Shown: one piece after another, positions 36,116-44,506 of the stretch
How positions within the stretch are numbered: the first letter of the stretch is position 1
Layout: the number at the start of each line of letters is the position of its first letter
DNA from: JAICUY01 sp963716585
GTDB lineage: Bacteria; Chloroflexota; Limnocylindria; QHBO01
Assembly (NCBI GenBank): GCA_963716585.1
Contig: CAVQTN010000002.1
Span: 186,001-250,000, forward strand
Length of the DNA stretch: 64,000 bases
Reading direction: 5' to 3'
Position numbers and translations under genes: made by a program
The notes under the pieces: generated by a model
What the model was told of the DNA's origin: nothing
Databases searched by the model: none
The model's input: only the letters and a program-made list of their open reading frames with translations

Positions 36116-37377
36116 GTGCCGATGCGCGCGGAGGCCGATCGGCGGCTCGACGAGGTCGTCCGCGAGGAGCGCGGCCGGCTCATCGCCGGGGCGGTTCGCA
36201 TCCTGCGCGACTGGGACCTCGCCGAGGAGCTCGTCCAGGACGCCCTGCTGGCGGCACTCCAGGACTGGCCGCGAGCGGGCCTTCCCGACAAGCCGGCCGC
36301 CTGGCTGACGACGACCATTCGTCGGCGCGCGGTCGACCTGCTGCGACGTGATGCGCGCTACCGAGAGCGGCTTGCCATGCTCGCCGCGGAGGCTTCACCC
36401 ATGGATGGACCGATGGCCACCGGTGGCCCGCTGGAGACCGACGATCGCCTGCGGCTGATCTTCACCTGCTGCCATCCGGCGCTGTCGCGCGATGCGCAGG
36501 TGGCGCTGACGCTACGGACCGTGGGCGGCCTGTCGACGCCGGCGGTGGCACGCGCCTTCCTGCTGCCCGAGGCAACGATTGCCCAGCGCCTGGTGCGCGC
36601 CAAGCGCAAGATCCGCGACGCCGGCATCCCGTACCGCGTCCCCGAGCCGGCGGAGCTGCCGCCGCGCCTCGAGCAGGTGCTGTCGGTGCTCTACCTCGTC
36701 TTCAACGAGGGATACCTGGCCTCGTCGGGCGCCGAGCCGGAGCGGCGCGACCTGGCCGCGGACGCGGAATGGCTCACCTCCCTATTGGTCCGATTGATGC
36801 CCGACGAGCCGGAGCCATGGGCCTGCTGGCGCTGATGCGCCTGCACCTGGCACGCGCCGCATCCCGCTTCGCGTCCGACGCTTCGCTCGTGCTGTTGGCC
36901 GACCAGGACCGCTCGACGTGGGATCGCGAGGTCATCGGGCAGGCTTCCTCGTTGCTCGAACGGGCGTTGCGGATGGGTCGCGCCGGGCCGTACCAGCTCC
37001 AGGCGGCGATCGTGGCCTGCCACGCCGCCGCCGAGTCGTACGCGCAGACCGACTGGCCGCAGATCGTGGCGCTCTACGACCGCCTGCTGGCCGTGCAGCA
37101 GACGCCTGTCGTCGCTCTGAACCGGGCGGTCGCGCTGGCCGAGGTCGACGGGCCTGCCGCCGCGCTCGCGACGCTCGACTCGCTGGGCGAGCCGCTGGCG
37201 GGCTACCACCTCTATCACGCCACCCGCGGGGAGCTGCTGCGACGGGCAGGGCGTCCCGGGGAGGCAGCTGCGGCCACCCGCCGGGCGCTGGCACTCACCG
37301 ACAACGCGGCCGAGCAGCGCCTCCTCAGGGGGCGGCTCGCTCAGCTCGGCAGCGGTCGCTCGGCCGGCCCCACGTAA
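36116..37377 (+). CDS. ECF42-type RNA polymerase sigma factor, interrupted by a 1-base deletion
   Basis: Region 2 reads LIAGAVRILRDWDLAEELVQ then DALLAALQDWPRAG and PAAWLTTTIRRRAVDLLRRD; region 4 includes TLRTVGGLSTPAVARAFLL, EATIAQRLVRAKRKI. A long C-terminal TPR-like extension follows, typical of the ECF42 group. At 36811-36820 (GGAGCCATGG) the frame fails: the first frame ends PEPWACWR, while the next continues GLLALMRLHLARAASRFASD and runs to 37377. The 1262-base span is one short of 421 codons, consistent with one lost base. Starts GTG 36116 or ATG 36122. Its tail overlaps the citrate synthase gene (convergent) by 37 bp. Confidence 0.85.
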
Positions 37378-38441
37378 CGCACTGCCGGCCGAATGAGACG
37401 GTTGGCGGCCGCCTGCTCCAGGCAGTTGGCCGTCCACCCAACGTGGCGGGCCAGCGCGAAGGTCGCCGGGAAGAGATCGGGCGGCAGCCCGACCCCCTGC
37501 AGCACCGCCGCGGCGTAGTACTCGACGTTCGTCTTGATGACGCGGTTCGGCTTCAGCTCGGCCAGGACGCGCAGGGCGATGTCCTCGACGCGAACGGCCT
37601 TGTCCAGCCAGTCCGCGACGTCGGTCAGACCCGCGGCAACGCTGCGCAGTGCTGCCGCGCGCGGGTCGTAGGCGCGATACACGCGGTGCCCGAAACCCAT
37701 GATCCGCTCCCCGCGCCCGACCGCGTCGCGAATCCAGCGCTCGGCCTGCTCCGGCGTGCCCATCTCGTGCAGCTGGTTGACGACCTCTGTCGGCGCACCG
37801 CCGTGGATCGGTCCCTTGAGTGCGCCGATCGCCCCGGTCACGGCGCTGCCGATGTCGGAGCGCGTCGAGATGATCACTCGGGCGGTGAAGGTCGAAGCGT
37901 TGAAGCCATGCTCCGCGCCGACCACGAAATAGGCGTCGAGCGCGCGCGCAGCGGCCGGATCGGGGCGCACCCCGCGCAGCTGGTACAGGAACCCCGCCGC
38001 CAGGTCGAGCTCCGGGTCCGGCTGGATCGGCTGCTTGCCCTCGCGCAGCCTGGCAAAGGCCGCCAGCGCGGACGGTGAGAAGGCGGTCAACGCGCGCGCC
38101 TGTTCGACGGTCGGCGGCCACGCCGGCCGGGTGACCGCGCCCCAGGTCGAGGCGGCGGTGCGCAATGCATCCATCGGCAACGTCCCCTGCGGCAGCCGCC
38201 GCAGGACGTCGATCACCTCGGCCGGCAGCTCGGCGGCCGGCAGGTGCGCCGCCGCCTGCCACTCGCCGCTCCACAGCAGCTCGGCGACCTGCGCGAAGCT
38301 GCCGCGCTCGACCAGCTCGCCGATGGCGTAGCCGCGGTAGAGCAGGCGCCCGTTCGCGCCATCGACCATGGAGAGGGCGGTCTCGCCGGCGACGACGCCC
38401 TCCAGGCCCGGGGAGTAGGGCCGATCGTCAGGTTCGGGCAT
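37341..38441 (-). CDS. Citrate/2-methylcitrate synthase
   Basis: A 366-residue enzyme condensing acetyl-CoA (or propionyl-CoA) with oxaloacetate. The substrate His residues are in GAEHGFNAST and GFGHRVYRAYDPRA; the C-terminal catalytic region reads KTNVEYYAAAVLQGVGLPP, where the usual catalytic Asp (NVDF/NVDLYS) is Glu. Length fits the short bacterial type rather than ~430-residue GltA. ATG at 38441 begins MPEPDDRPYSPGLEGVVAGE, the normal start of the fold. With the Kor operon it suggests an active TCA-type pathway, but methylcitrate activity is possible. Confidence 0.9.
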   Translation of the reverse strand: MPEPDDRPYSPGLEGVVAGETALSMVDGANGRLLYRGYAIGELVERGSFAQVAELLWSGEWQAAAHLPAAELPAEVIDVLRRLPQGTLPMDALRTAASTWGAVTRPAWPPTVEQARALTAFSPSALAAFARLREGKQPIQPDPELDLAAGFLYQLRGVRPDPAAARALDAYFVVGAEHGFNASTFTARVIISTRSDIGSAVTGAIGALKGPIHGGAPTEVVNQLHEMGTPEQAERWIRDAVGRGERIMGFGHRVYRAYDPRAAALRSVAAGLTDVADWLDKAVRVEDIALRVLAELKPNRVIKTNVEYYAAAVLQGVGLPPDLFPATFALARHVGWTANCLEQAAANRLIRPAVRYVGPAERPLPS

Positions 38442-38522
38442 GTCGGCGAGTCTAGTGCGTGCGACATGCGGCCACGCGTCGCCCCGCGCGATAGCCTGCC
38501 GTGCAGCGGGTACCATCGGTCC

Positions 38523-39029
38523 ATGACAGACCGATTGACGCCGCCGACAGGCGACCTGGACACCAGTAAGCACTACCAGGCACATTTGAGGACCGAGAAG
38601 GGCGAGATCGTCGTCGACCTTTTCGCCTCGGATGCGCCCATGACCGTCGAGAATTTCATCAACCTCGCCCGCGCGGGCTTCTATGACGGAACGACGTTCC
38701 ATCGCGTCATCCCCGGCTTCATGGCCCAGGGCGGCGATCCGACCGGCACCGGCACCGGCGGTCCCGGCTACAAGTTCGGCGACGAGTTCTCGCCCGCGCG
38801 ACGCCATGATTCGGCGGGCATCCTGTCGATGGCGAATGCCGGCGCCGGCACGAACGGCTCGCAGTTCTTCCTGACCTTCGGGCCGACGCCGCATCTGAAC
38901 GACCGGCATACCGTCTTTGGCAAGGTCACCTCCGGCCTGGACGTGCTGACCTCGATCCGGGAGCGCGACCCGCAGCGTGACCGGCAGCCCGGCGACCGGA
39001 TCGACACGATCGAGATCACCGAAACCTGA
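38523..39029 (+). CDS. Cyclophilin-type peptidyl-prolyl isomerase
   Basis: A 168-residue enzyme catalysing cis-trans isomerisation of Xaa-Pro bonds. TTFHRVIPGFMAQGGD holds the active-site Arg, Phe and Gln; NAGAGTNGSQFFLTFG and HLNDRHTVFGKVTSGLDVL complete the site. No signal peptide, so probably cytosolic. ATG at 38523 lies 81 bp from the divergent citrate synthase start. It precedes the S9 peptidase by 16 bp, so the two may be co-transcribed. Confidence 0.94.
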   Translation: MTDRLTPPTGDLDTSKHYQAHLRTEKGEIVVDLFASDAPMTVENFINLARAGFYDGTTFHRVIPGFMAQGGDPTGTGTGGPGYKFGDEFSPARRHDSAGILSMANAGAGTNGSQFFLTFGPTPHLNDRHTVFGKVTSGLDVLTSIRERDPQRDRQPGDRIDTIEITET

Positions 39030-39045
39030 CCTGCGGCACCCGGCG

Positions 39046-41190
39046 ATGACCCGCCACCTGACGATCGACGACGTCGTGCACCAGCCGTTGCCCGGCATGG
39101 ATGGCCCCACGAAGGTGCGCTTCACGGTCGATGGCGAAGCCGTGACCTACCTGCAGGGCGCACCGGGCTCGATGGTCCGCTCGCTGTGGCGCCACGAGCT
39201 CGCCAACGGCGAGCGGGTCCTCATCGCCGCAGCCGCGGCTGACGACGCAACGCGGTCGATAGGCGAGGAGCTGCGCCGCGAGCGCACCCGCGAGCGCGGC
39301 TCCGGCGTCACCGACTACCAGGTCGCCGACGACGGGACGCTGCTGACGGTCGTGGCCGGTCGCCTGCTGGTGAGCCGCGATGGCCGTCCGGCCAAGCCCG
39401 TTGCGGGAGCCGATGCTGTCCAGGATGCGCGGCTGGCGCCCGACGGCCGGCGCATCGCCTTCGTGCGGGGCGGCGACGTCCATGTGATCGACACCGCGGA
39501 CGGATCGGGGCCACTGCCACTGAGCTCCGATGCCGAGCCGGGCGTCTTCAACGGCCTGCCCGAGTACATCGCCGCCGAGGAGCTCGGACGACAGATCGGG
39601 ATGTGGTGGAGCACCGACTCGCGGCAACTGGCCTTCGCCCACGTCGACGAGCGGGAAGTCCCTCCGTACGCGATCCCGCACCTTGGCGGGGATCGGGTTG
39701 CCCTGGAAGAGCAACGGTATCCGCTCGCCGGCGGAGCGAATGCGCGGGTGTCGCTGCGCGTTGCAAGCGTGGGCGGATCGAGGGCGGCGGCGAATCCGGA
39801 TGGCGGACACGGCGCCCTCGAGCTCGACCTTGGGATGGCGCCCGACGACTACCTCGCCCGGGTGGTCGCTCATCCGGCCGGTGGTTGGCTGGTGGCCGTG
39901 CTGCCGCGCGCCCAGCGGTCACTACGCTGGCTGCGAGCCGATGGCGCAGGCCGCGTGCAGCAGCTGTGGGTCGAGGAGTCGACCCCGTGGCTGAACCTGG
40001 ACGACGACACCCGGGTGCTGGCTGACGGCCGCATCCTGCGATCAACCGAACGCAGCGGCTTCCGCCACCTCGAGCTGCGGGCAGCTGATGGGACGTTCGA
40101 ACGGCAGCTGACCCAGGGGGCCTGGGTGGTGATCCGTGTGGTGGAGGTCGACCAGGCCGCGCGCCTGGTGTATGCCATCGCGACCCGCGACGGGATCCTG
40201 GAACGGCATCTGTATGCCGTGAGCCTCGATGGCGGTGAGCCGAAGCGCCTGACCACGGAGCCGGGATGGCACGATGCCACGGTCAGTGGAGATGGTCGCC
40301 GCTGGGCCGATACCTGGTCGTCGTTGCGCAGCGCTCCGGCGGTCGCGGTTCATTCGCGAGGTGGCGACGCCTCCTTTTCCATCCACCGGCCGACCGCGAC
40401 CGCCGCCTCGCTGGACCTACCGGCTCCGGAGCTGCTGGAGGTGTGCGCAACGGATGGCGAGACGAAGCTGCATGCTGCCCTTTATCGGCCGGGGGAGCCA
40501 GTGGGCGACAAACCGCCGCCGGCGGTCGTGTGGGTCTACGGCGGGCCACATTCGCAGAAGGTTGCGGACGAGTGGGGCGTCACCGTCGAGATGCACCGTC
40601 AGATGCTCCGCCAGCTCGGCTTCGCGGTGCTCGTCGTCGACAACCGCGGCACGTTCAACCGTGGTCTCAGTTTCGAGGCGCCCCTCTGGCGCGAGCTCGG
40701 CGCCATCGAGGTCGCGGACCAGGCCGCCGCCGTTCGACAGCTTGCCGAGCGCGGCGCAATCGACCCATCCCGCGTCGGCATCACGGGCGGCAGCTACGGC
40801 GGCTACATGACGCTGTTGGCCATGCTGCGCGAGCCCGACCTCTTCAGGGTCGGCGTTGCGGCGGCCCCAGTCACCGACTGGCACCTGTACGACAGCGCCT
40901 ACACCGAGCGATACATGGACGCGCCCGCTGCCAACGTCGCGGGGTACCGTCGCGCCTCGCTGCTCGGACGCGCCGGTGATCTGTCCGGCGCACTGCTCGT
41001 CATCCATGGGCTCATCGACGAGAACGTCCATTTTCGGCACACCGCGCGGCTGCTGGCTGCCTTGGCCGATGCGGACCGCGACTGCGATCTGCTCGTGTTT
41101 CCCGCGGAGCGCCATGGTGAGCGAGGCGATGCGGCGCGACGCCAGCGACAGCGCCGGGCGCTCGGCTTTTTCGAACGCCACCTCGGCTAG
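39046..41190 (+). CDS. S9 (prolyl oligopeptidase/DPP-IV-like) peptidase
   Basis: A 714-residue serine peptidase. Residues ~1-460 form a DPP-IV-type beta-propeller (LAPDGRRIAFVRGGDVHV, YIAAEELGRQIGMWWSTDS, IGMWWSTDSRQLAFAHVDE). The alpha/beta-hydrolase domain has the nucleophile in GITGGSYGGYM, Asp in HGLIDENVHF and His in PAERHGERGDA. Nearby VVWVYGGPHSQ and VVDNRGTFNRG fit the DPP-IV oxyanion region, and EYIAAEELGR carries a Glu-Glu pair like that which binds the free N-terminus in DPP-IV. No signal peptide is apparent, so cytosolic. ATG at 39046 follows the cyclophilin gene. Confidence 0.92.
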   Translation: MTRHLTIDDVVHQPLPGMDGPTKVRFTVDGEAVTYLQGAPGSMVRSLWRHELANGERVLIAAAAADDATRSIGEELRRERTRERGSGVTDYQVADDGTLLTVVAGRLLVSRDGRPAKPVAGADAVQDARLAPDGRRIAFVRGGDVHVIDTADGSGPLPLSSDAEPGVFNGLPEYIAAEELGRQIGMWWSTDSRQLAFAHVDEREVPPYAIPHLGGDRVALEEQRYPLAGGANARVSLRVASVGGSRAAANPDGGHGALELDLGMAPDDYLARVVAHPAGGWLVAVLPRAQRSLRWLRADGAGRVQQLWVEESTPWLNLDDDTRVLADGRILRSTERSGFRHLELRAADGTFERQLTQGAWVVIRVVEVDQAARLVYAIATRDGILERHLYAVSLDGGEPKRLTTEPGWHDATVSGDGRRWADTWSSLRSAPAVAVHSRGGDASFSIHRPTATAASLDLPAPELLEVCATDGETKLHAALYRPGEPVGDKPPPAVVWVYGGPHSQKVADEWGVTVEMHRQMLRQLGFAVLVVDNRGTFNRGLSFEAPLWRELGAIEVADQAAAVRQLAERGAIDPSRVGITGGSYGGYMTLLAMLREPDLFRVGVAAAPVTDWHLYDSAYTERYMDAPAANVAGYRRASLLGRAGDLSGALLVIHGLIDENVHFRHTARLLAALADADRDCDLLVFPAERHGERGDAARRQRQRRALGFFERHLG

Positions 41191-41193
41191 GCG

Positions 41194-41991
41194 CTAGCGC
41201 ATCGAGCCGGCGACCCGCCGTGCGGCCTCGAGCGATGGCGCGCCCTCGATGCGCAACGTCACGCCCGATGCCTCCCAGATGAGGGTGTCGCCCACCAGCC
41301 GGACCGTCTCGTCCACGATCTGGCCGGTCGCGTCGCGATAGAAGAGGTAGTGCCGGCCACCGGCGATCCAGTACGCGGGCAGCCCGTTGACGGTCGTCGG
41401 TTCGACGCGTGTGCCGCCGTGGATGAGCTTGTCGAACACCTCCGGCTCGATGTGGGCCCGAAACTCGGTGATGACCAGGCCGATGCCCGACGCGTCGGCG
41501 GGGTAGTCGGGGCGATCCAGGTAGACGAGCGCAGTGGAGCCACCGGTCGGTCGATCCGGGGCCAGGTAGACATGATCCGGCGACTCGAGACCGTCGATGG
41601 TTGGCAGCCGCAGGTCGAAGCCCAGCGCGTCACGTGCCGCCTCAAGCGAGCTCGGGGCGCCGAATGCCCGCGCGGAGACGACGGCCGATGGCAGGGGCGG
41701 CGGCGAGCCGTGGACGCGAAGGAGATGGACGCCGCCGATCAGCGCCGCGAACGCGATCGCCACCGCAACGATGACCAGCAGCGCCACGATGGCGAGCGCG
41801 AACGCCCAGCCGATCCGCGGACGCGGCCGAGCAAGCGGCTGCTGCAACGAGGCCGCGGATGAGCGAGCGCCCAGCCGCGCGACCACTGCGGAAGCGATGT
41901 CCGGGGTGGGCGGCAGCGACACGAACGCGCCGAGGTCCTTCAGCCGCTGGGCGAGTGCCGGATCGGGCGTCGTCCAGGAGCGGTCAGACAT
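41194..41991 (-). CDS. Membrane-anchored putative anti-sigma factor
   Basis: A 265-residue protein with ~60 cytoplasmic residues (MSDRSWTTPDPALAQRLKDL), one transmembrane segment (WAFALAIVALLVIVAVAIAF) and an extracytoplasmic domain of ~180 residues. The domain contains LVYLDRPDYPADASGIGLV, TVNGLPAYWIAGGRHYLFY and VTLRIEGAPSLEAARRVA, a DUF4367-like pattern seen in sensor domains of anti-sigma proteins. Start overlaps the ECF sigma gene by 8 bp, the classic sigma/anti-sigma arrangement. No zinc-finger (HxxxCxxC) motif is present, so its inhibitory domain is uncertain. Confidence 0.75.
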   Translation of the reverse strand: MSDRSWTTPDPALAQRLKDLGAFVSLPPTPDIASAVVARLGARSSAASLQQPLARPRPRIGWAFALAIVALLVIVAVAIAFAALIGGVHLLRVHGSPPPLPSAVVSARAFGAPSSLEAARDALGFDLRLPTIDGLESPDHVYLAPDRPTGGSTALVYLDRPDYPADASGIGLVITEFRAHIEPEVFDKLIHGGTRVEPTTVNGLPAYWIAGGRHYLFYRDATGQIVDETVRLVGDTLIWEASGVTLRIEGAPSLEAARRVAGSMR

Positions 41992-42541
41992 CGCGATCAC
42001 CCAGGGCCGAGCCGACAGCGATCGCTCGCAGGCGGGTCATGGCACGCGCCAGGCGCGATTTGACAGTACCTCGCGCGCAGCCGAGGGCCGCGGCCATCTC
42101 GGCCTCGTTGAGCTCAGCGAACCAACGCAGCGTGATCACCTCTCGATCATCCGGACGAAGGCGTTCGATGGCTGCCAGCAGCTCGGCGCGACGCTCGGCA
42201 GCCAGCAGCGCCTCGTCGGCGGGCGCGCCCTCCGGCGCCGCGGCGCCCTGCGCCGCGCGGAGCGTCGCGGCCGCTCGCCGGGTGCGCCCACGTCGATGGT
42301 TGCGCGCCTGGTTGCCGACGATGGTCAACAGCCATGGCCGGAACTCCTTCCCCGCCTGAAAGCGAGCGAGGCCGTCGAAGGCGCGCAGGAAGGCATCCTG
42401 TGCGACGTCGTTGGCCTCGTCCGCATCCCGCACGATGAGGAAGGCACAGCGGAACGCCAGCCCCTCATACCGTCGCACCAGCGCCTCGTAGGCGCCGAGA
42501 TTGCCGCCCTGGGCGGCCCGGATCAGCTCGTCATCGTCCAG
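41984..42541 (-). CDS. ECF RNA polymerase sigma factor, probable CTG start
   Basis: A ~185-residue sigma factor. Region 2: DELIRAAQGGNLGAYEALVR, FRCAFLIVRDADEANDVAQD; region 4: LRPDDREVITLRWFAELNEA, CARGTVKSRLARAMTRLR. The usual starts at GTG 42478 would delete the DELIRAAQGG helix, yet that helix is in frame and preceded by CTG at 42541, with GGAGG 8 bases before it. Stops lie further upstream (TAGTAG), so the true start is in this short window and is probably CTG. Co-transcribed with the membrane protein at 41194; divergent from the FixH-like gene at 42666. Confidence 0.88.
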   Translation of the reverse strand: MDDDELIRAAQGGNLGAYEALVRRYEGLAFRCAFLIVRDADEANDVAQDAFLRAFDGLARFQAGKEFRPWLLTIVGNQARNHRRGRTRRAAATLRAAQGAAAPEGAPADEALLAAERRAELLAAIERLRPDDREVITLRWFAELNEAEMAAALGCARGTVKSRLARAMTRLRAIAVGSALGDRDV

Positions 42542-42665
42542 TGAACGGACCTCCGCTGCCCTCTACTACACCGCCGGTGCCGCGTCGGTTCCATGCCTCT
42601 GAACGGGAACCGCTGAAGGGCGGGCGGTGTACCGGTCATGTCAGAAGTCGCACCGGGTCCAGATC

Positions 42666-43184
42666 ATGCGCCACCACGCACCGCTCCCTCCGCTGCTGGC
42701 GGTCGCCGCCAGCCTCGTGTTCGCCGCAACGGTCGCCGCCGGCGGCTGGGCCGTCGCCACGCTCGATGCCAAGGTCGCCACCCCCACAGCGGGGCAGTCG
42801 TTCGACGTCAGGTTCAAGCTGATGCAGCACGGTGTCACCCCGGTGAGCAGTGGCACCGTCGTCGTGCGTGCGACCGCGCCTGACGGCCGCGAGCTGTCAT
42901 TCGCCGCCCGGCGCACGGCGGCACCCGGCCATTGGACGGCGGCCGTCAGCCTTCCGTCGTCAGGGGCCTGGCAATGGCGCATCGAGATGCCGAACGGGCT
43001 GCAGGTGACCTCCGCGGAGTTCGGCAGCTGGGCGGTCGGGGGCTCTGCGGGAGCAGCACCTGGCACGCCGCTGCTGCCGGTCAGCCTTGCGATCGCCGTG
43101 GTGCTGCTCGCCCTGCTGTTGTGGCGTGGCAGGCCGGTCCGCCACGCGCCACGCGCAATCTCCGGGGAACCGCAGCGACCCTAG
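42666..43184 (+). CDS. Membrane-anchored FixH/YtkA-like beta-sandwich protein
   Basis: A 172-residue protein. Signal-like segment PPLLAVAASLVFAATVAAGG; an Ig-like domain (residues ~30-125: GQSFDVRFKLMQHGVTPVSS, GTVVVRATAPDGRELSF, APGHWTAAVSLPSSGAWQWR); C-terminal transmembrane segment LLPVSLAIAVVLLALLLWRG and a short basic tail. The fold resembles YtkA/FixH domains linked to copper or other metal handling, but no metal-ligand motif is clear. A related architecture occurs at 53562. Start ATG 42666 gives MRHHAP; a longer start at 42627 is possible. Confidence 0.72.
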   Translation: MRHHAPLPPLLAVAASLVFAATVAAGGWAVATLDAKVATPTAGQSFDVRFKLMQHGVTPVSSGTVVVRATAPDGRELSFAARRTAAPGHWTAAVSLPSSGAWQWRIEMPNGLQVTSAEFGSWAVGGSAGAAPGTPLLPVSLAIAVVLLALLLWRGRPVRHAPRAISGEPQRP

Positions 43185-43339
43185 CGGGCAGAACCTGGTT
43201 GGCGCTCGCGCCCGGAGACGTGGTCCGGGGACGAGCGCCGGCCGGCGCCCAGGTGGCCGGCGCAGTCGCAGACGCTCCTGCGCGGCGGGCCTGGCCCAGC
43301 CGCTTCCCCCCGGCGCTCGCCGACGGCTGAAATGAGCGG

Positions 43340-43495
43340 TCAGGCCGCCTCGTACAGCAACGAGAAGGTCGTGACCGGATCCGGAGCAAAGGCGACCCGG
43401 GTGTCGCAGGCGCTGCAGACCAGCTCGTCGTCGGTCTCGTCGACCGCGAAGGCGACCTCGTCCTCGCACCATGGGCAGGTGAGTGAAATCATCAT
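43340..43495 (-). CDS. 51-residue zinc-ribbon protein
   Basis: The protein is MMISLTCPWCEDEVAFAVDE continuing to VCSACDTRVAFAP. Two CxxC knuckles about 20 residues apart form a zinc ribbon, as in many small hypothetical proteins of this type. No enzymatic domain. Start ATG at 43495 is preferred; the codons before it run LNLAR. It is divergent from the ArsR gene at 43718. Such ribbons serve as protein or nucleic-acid adaptors, but its partner is unknown. Confidence 0.7.
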   Translation of the reverse strand: MMISLTCPWCEDEVAFAVDETDDELVCSACDTRVAFAPDPVTTFSLLYEAA

Positions 43496-43676
43496 GCGTG
43501 CGAGATTGAGCGTCCGATGTGACACCTAGCCTGTCGCGAACGGCGATGCCGCACGTGATTCGGGATCGTTCCCGCGAGCCTGGGCACCTGCCGCCTCGCT
43601 GGACGAGTCAGTTCCGGCACTGGCTCGGACCGCGAACGAACGAACCGCCGCCCTCCCCGTCCCCGCACCGTCATAC

Positions 43677-43692
43677 TTGCGTATTTGCGCAA
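43677..43692. promoter_or_regulatory. Candidate ArsR operator palindrome
   Basis: TTGCG-N6-CGCAA forms an interrupted palindrome 26 bp upstream of the ArsR start, within the 222-bp gap before that gene. Local composition (TATTTG) is AT-rich for this window, typical of a promoter/operator. Autoregulation by the adjacent ArsR protein is inference. Confidence 0.4.
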
Positions 43693-43717
43693 TTCCTGAT
43701 ACCGTCAGTCCTCGAAC

Positions 43718-44011
43718 ATGGCAACCCTCGTCTCTCACGACCTCCTGCGGGATCGAACCGCCGCAATCGCCCGTGCCCTCGCCGATTCGAAGCGCCTGTG
43801 CGTGCTGGAGACACTGGCCGAGGGCGAGCACAGCGTGAGCCAGCTCAGCCGGGAGGTCGGATGCCAGGTCCCGAACATGAGCCAGCACCTCGCGGTGCTG
43901 CGCAGCGCGGGGATCGTGGCGACGCGGCGCGAGGGCAGCACCGTCTTCTACCGCCTCGCGGATCCGCAGGTCCTCGAGATCTATCGACTTCTCCAACGGG
44001 TCGCCTCCTGA
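43718..44011 (+). CDS. ArsR-family transcriptional regulator
   Basis: A 97-residue winged-helix repressor. The helix-turn-helix SVSQLSREVGCQVPNMSQHL is followed by LRSAGIVATRREGSTVFYRL (wing) and a C-terminal helix VLEIYRLLQRVA. The usual ArsR metal-binding ELCVCDL is absent; two cysteines occur (RLCVLE and VGCQ) but not in a known metal-site pattern, so the signal may be redox or other. It is followed by thioredoxin 31 bp later on the same strand, making a redox link plausible. ATG at 43718. Confidence 0.9.
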   Translation: MATLVSHDLLRDRTAAIARALADSKRLCVLETLAEGEHSVSQLSREVGCQVPNMSQHLAVLRSAGIVATRREGSTVFYRLADPQVLEIYRLLQRVAS

Positions 44012-44042
44012 AGCGCGACCGGAAAGGAACCCTTTTCAACCG

Positions 44043-44381
44043 ATGTCCAACATTCGCGAAGCCACCGATGCCAATTTTGACCAGCTGGTGCTCCAGAACG
44101 ACAAGCCGGTGGTCGTCGACTTCTGGGCCGCGTGGTGTGGACCGTGTCGCATGGTCGCCCCCGAGATAGACAAGCTCGCGACGAAGTACGACGGCAGCGT
44201 CGACGTGGTGAAGGTCGATGTCGACGCCAGTCCGCAGACCGCCCAGCGCTACGGGATCATGAGCATCCCCACGGTCGCCTACTTCGCGCCGGGCCAGCCG
44301 CCGCGCGCCGCGGTCGGCTTCCGACCACTCGAGGCGCTCGAGTCCGCCTTCGGCCTGGAGGCCACCGCCAAGAGCGCCTGA
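44043..44381 (+). CDS. trxA: Thioredoxin
   Basis: A 112-residue redox protein with the active site FWAAWCGPCRMVAPEI and the cis-Pro in IMSIPTVAYF. Residues 15-105 cover the whole thioredoxin fold; length is normal. It reduces disulfides in cytosolic proteins with thioredoxin reductase, not found in this window. AAAGGAA sits upstream of ATG at 44043. It is co-oriented with the ArsR gene and followed by a strong hairpin. Confidence 0.95.
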   Translation: MSNIREATDANFDQLVLQNDKPVVVDFWAAWCGPCRMVAPEIDKLATKYDGSVDVVKVDVDASPQTAQRYGIMSIPTVAYFAPGQPPRAAVGFRPLEALESAFGLEATAKSA

Positions 44382-44404
44382 GCGTTCCTCGCCCGATAGC
44401 GACG

Positions 44405-44434
44405 CGCCCGCTCCCCGATCCCGGGGAGCGGGCG
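44405..44434 (+). terminator. Strong GC-rich hairpin, probable arsR-trxA terminator
   Basis: CGCCCGCTCCCC (44405-44416) pairs perfectly with its complement at 44423-44434 over a 6-base spacer whose outer bases can pair too. It lies 24 bp after the trxA stop. No T-run follows, so intrinsic termination is likely but unproven. Confidence 0.65.
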
Positions 44435-44506
44435 TTGGCTGTCCGCGGGCATGGCCCGATCGGGAGGGTTCACCTGCGCGCCTCGCTCCGGCATACTGCG
44501 GTGCGC

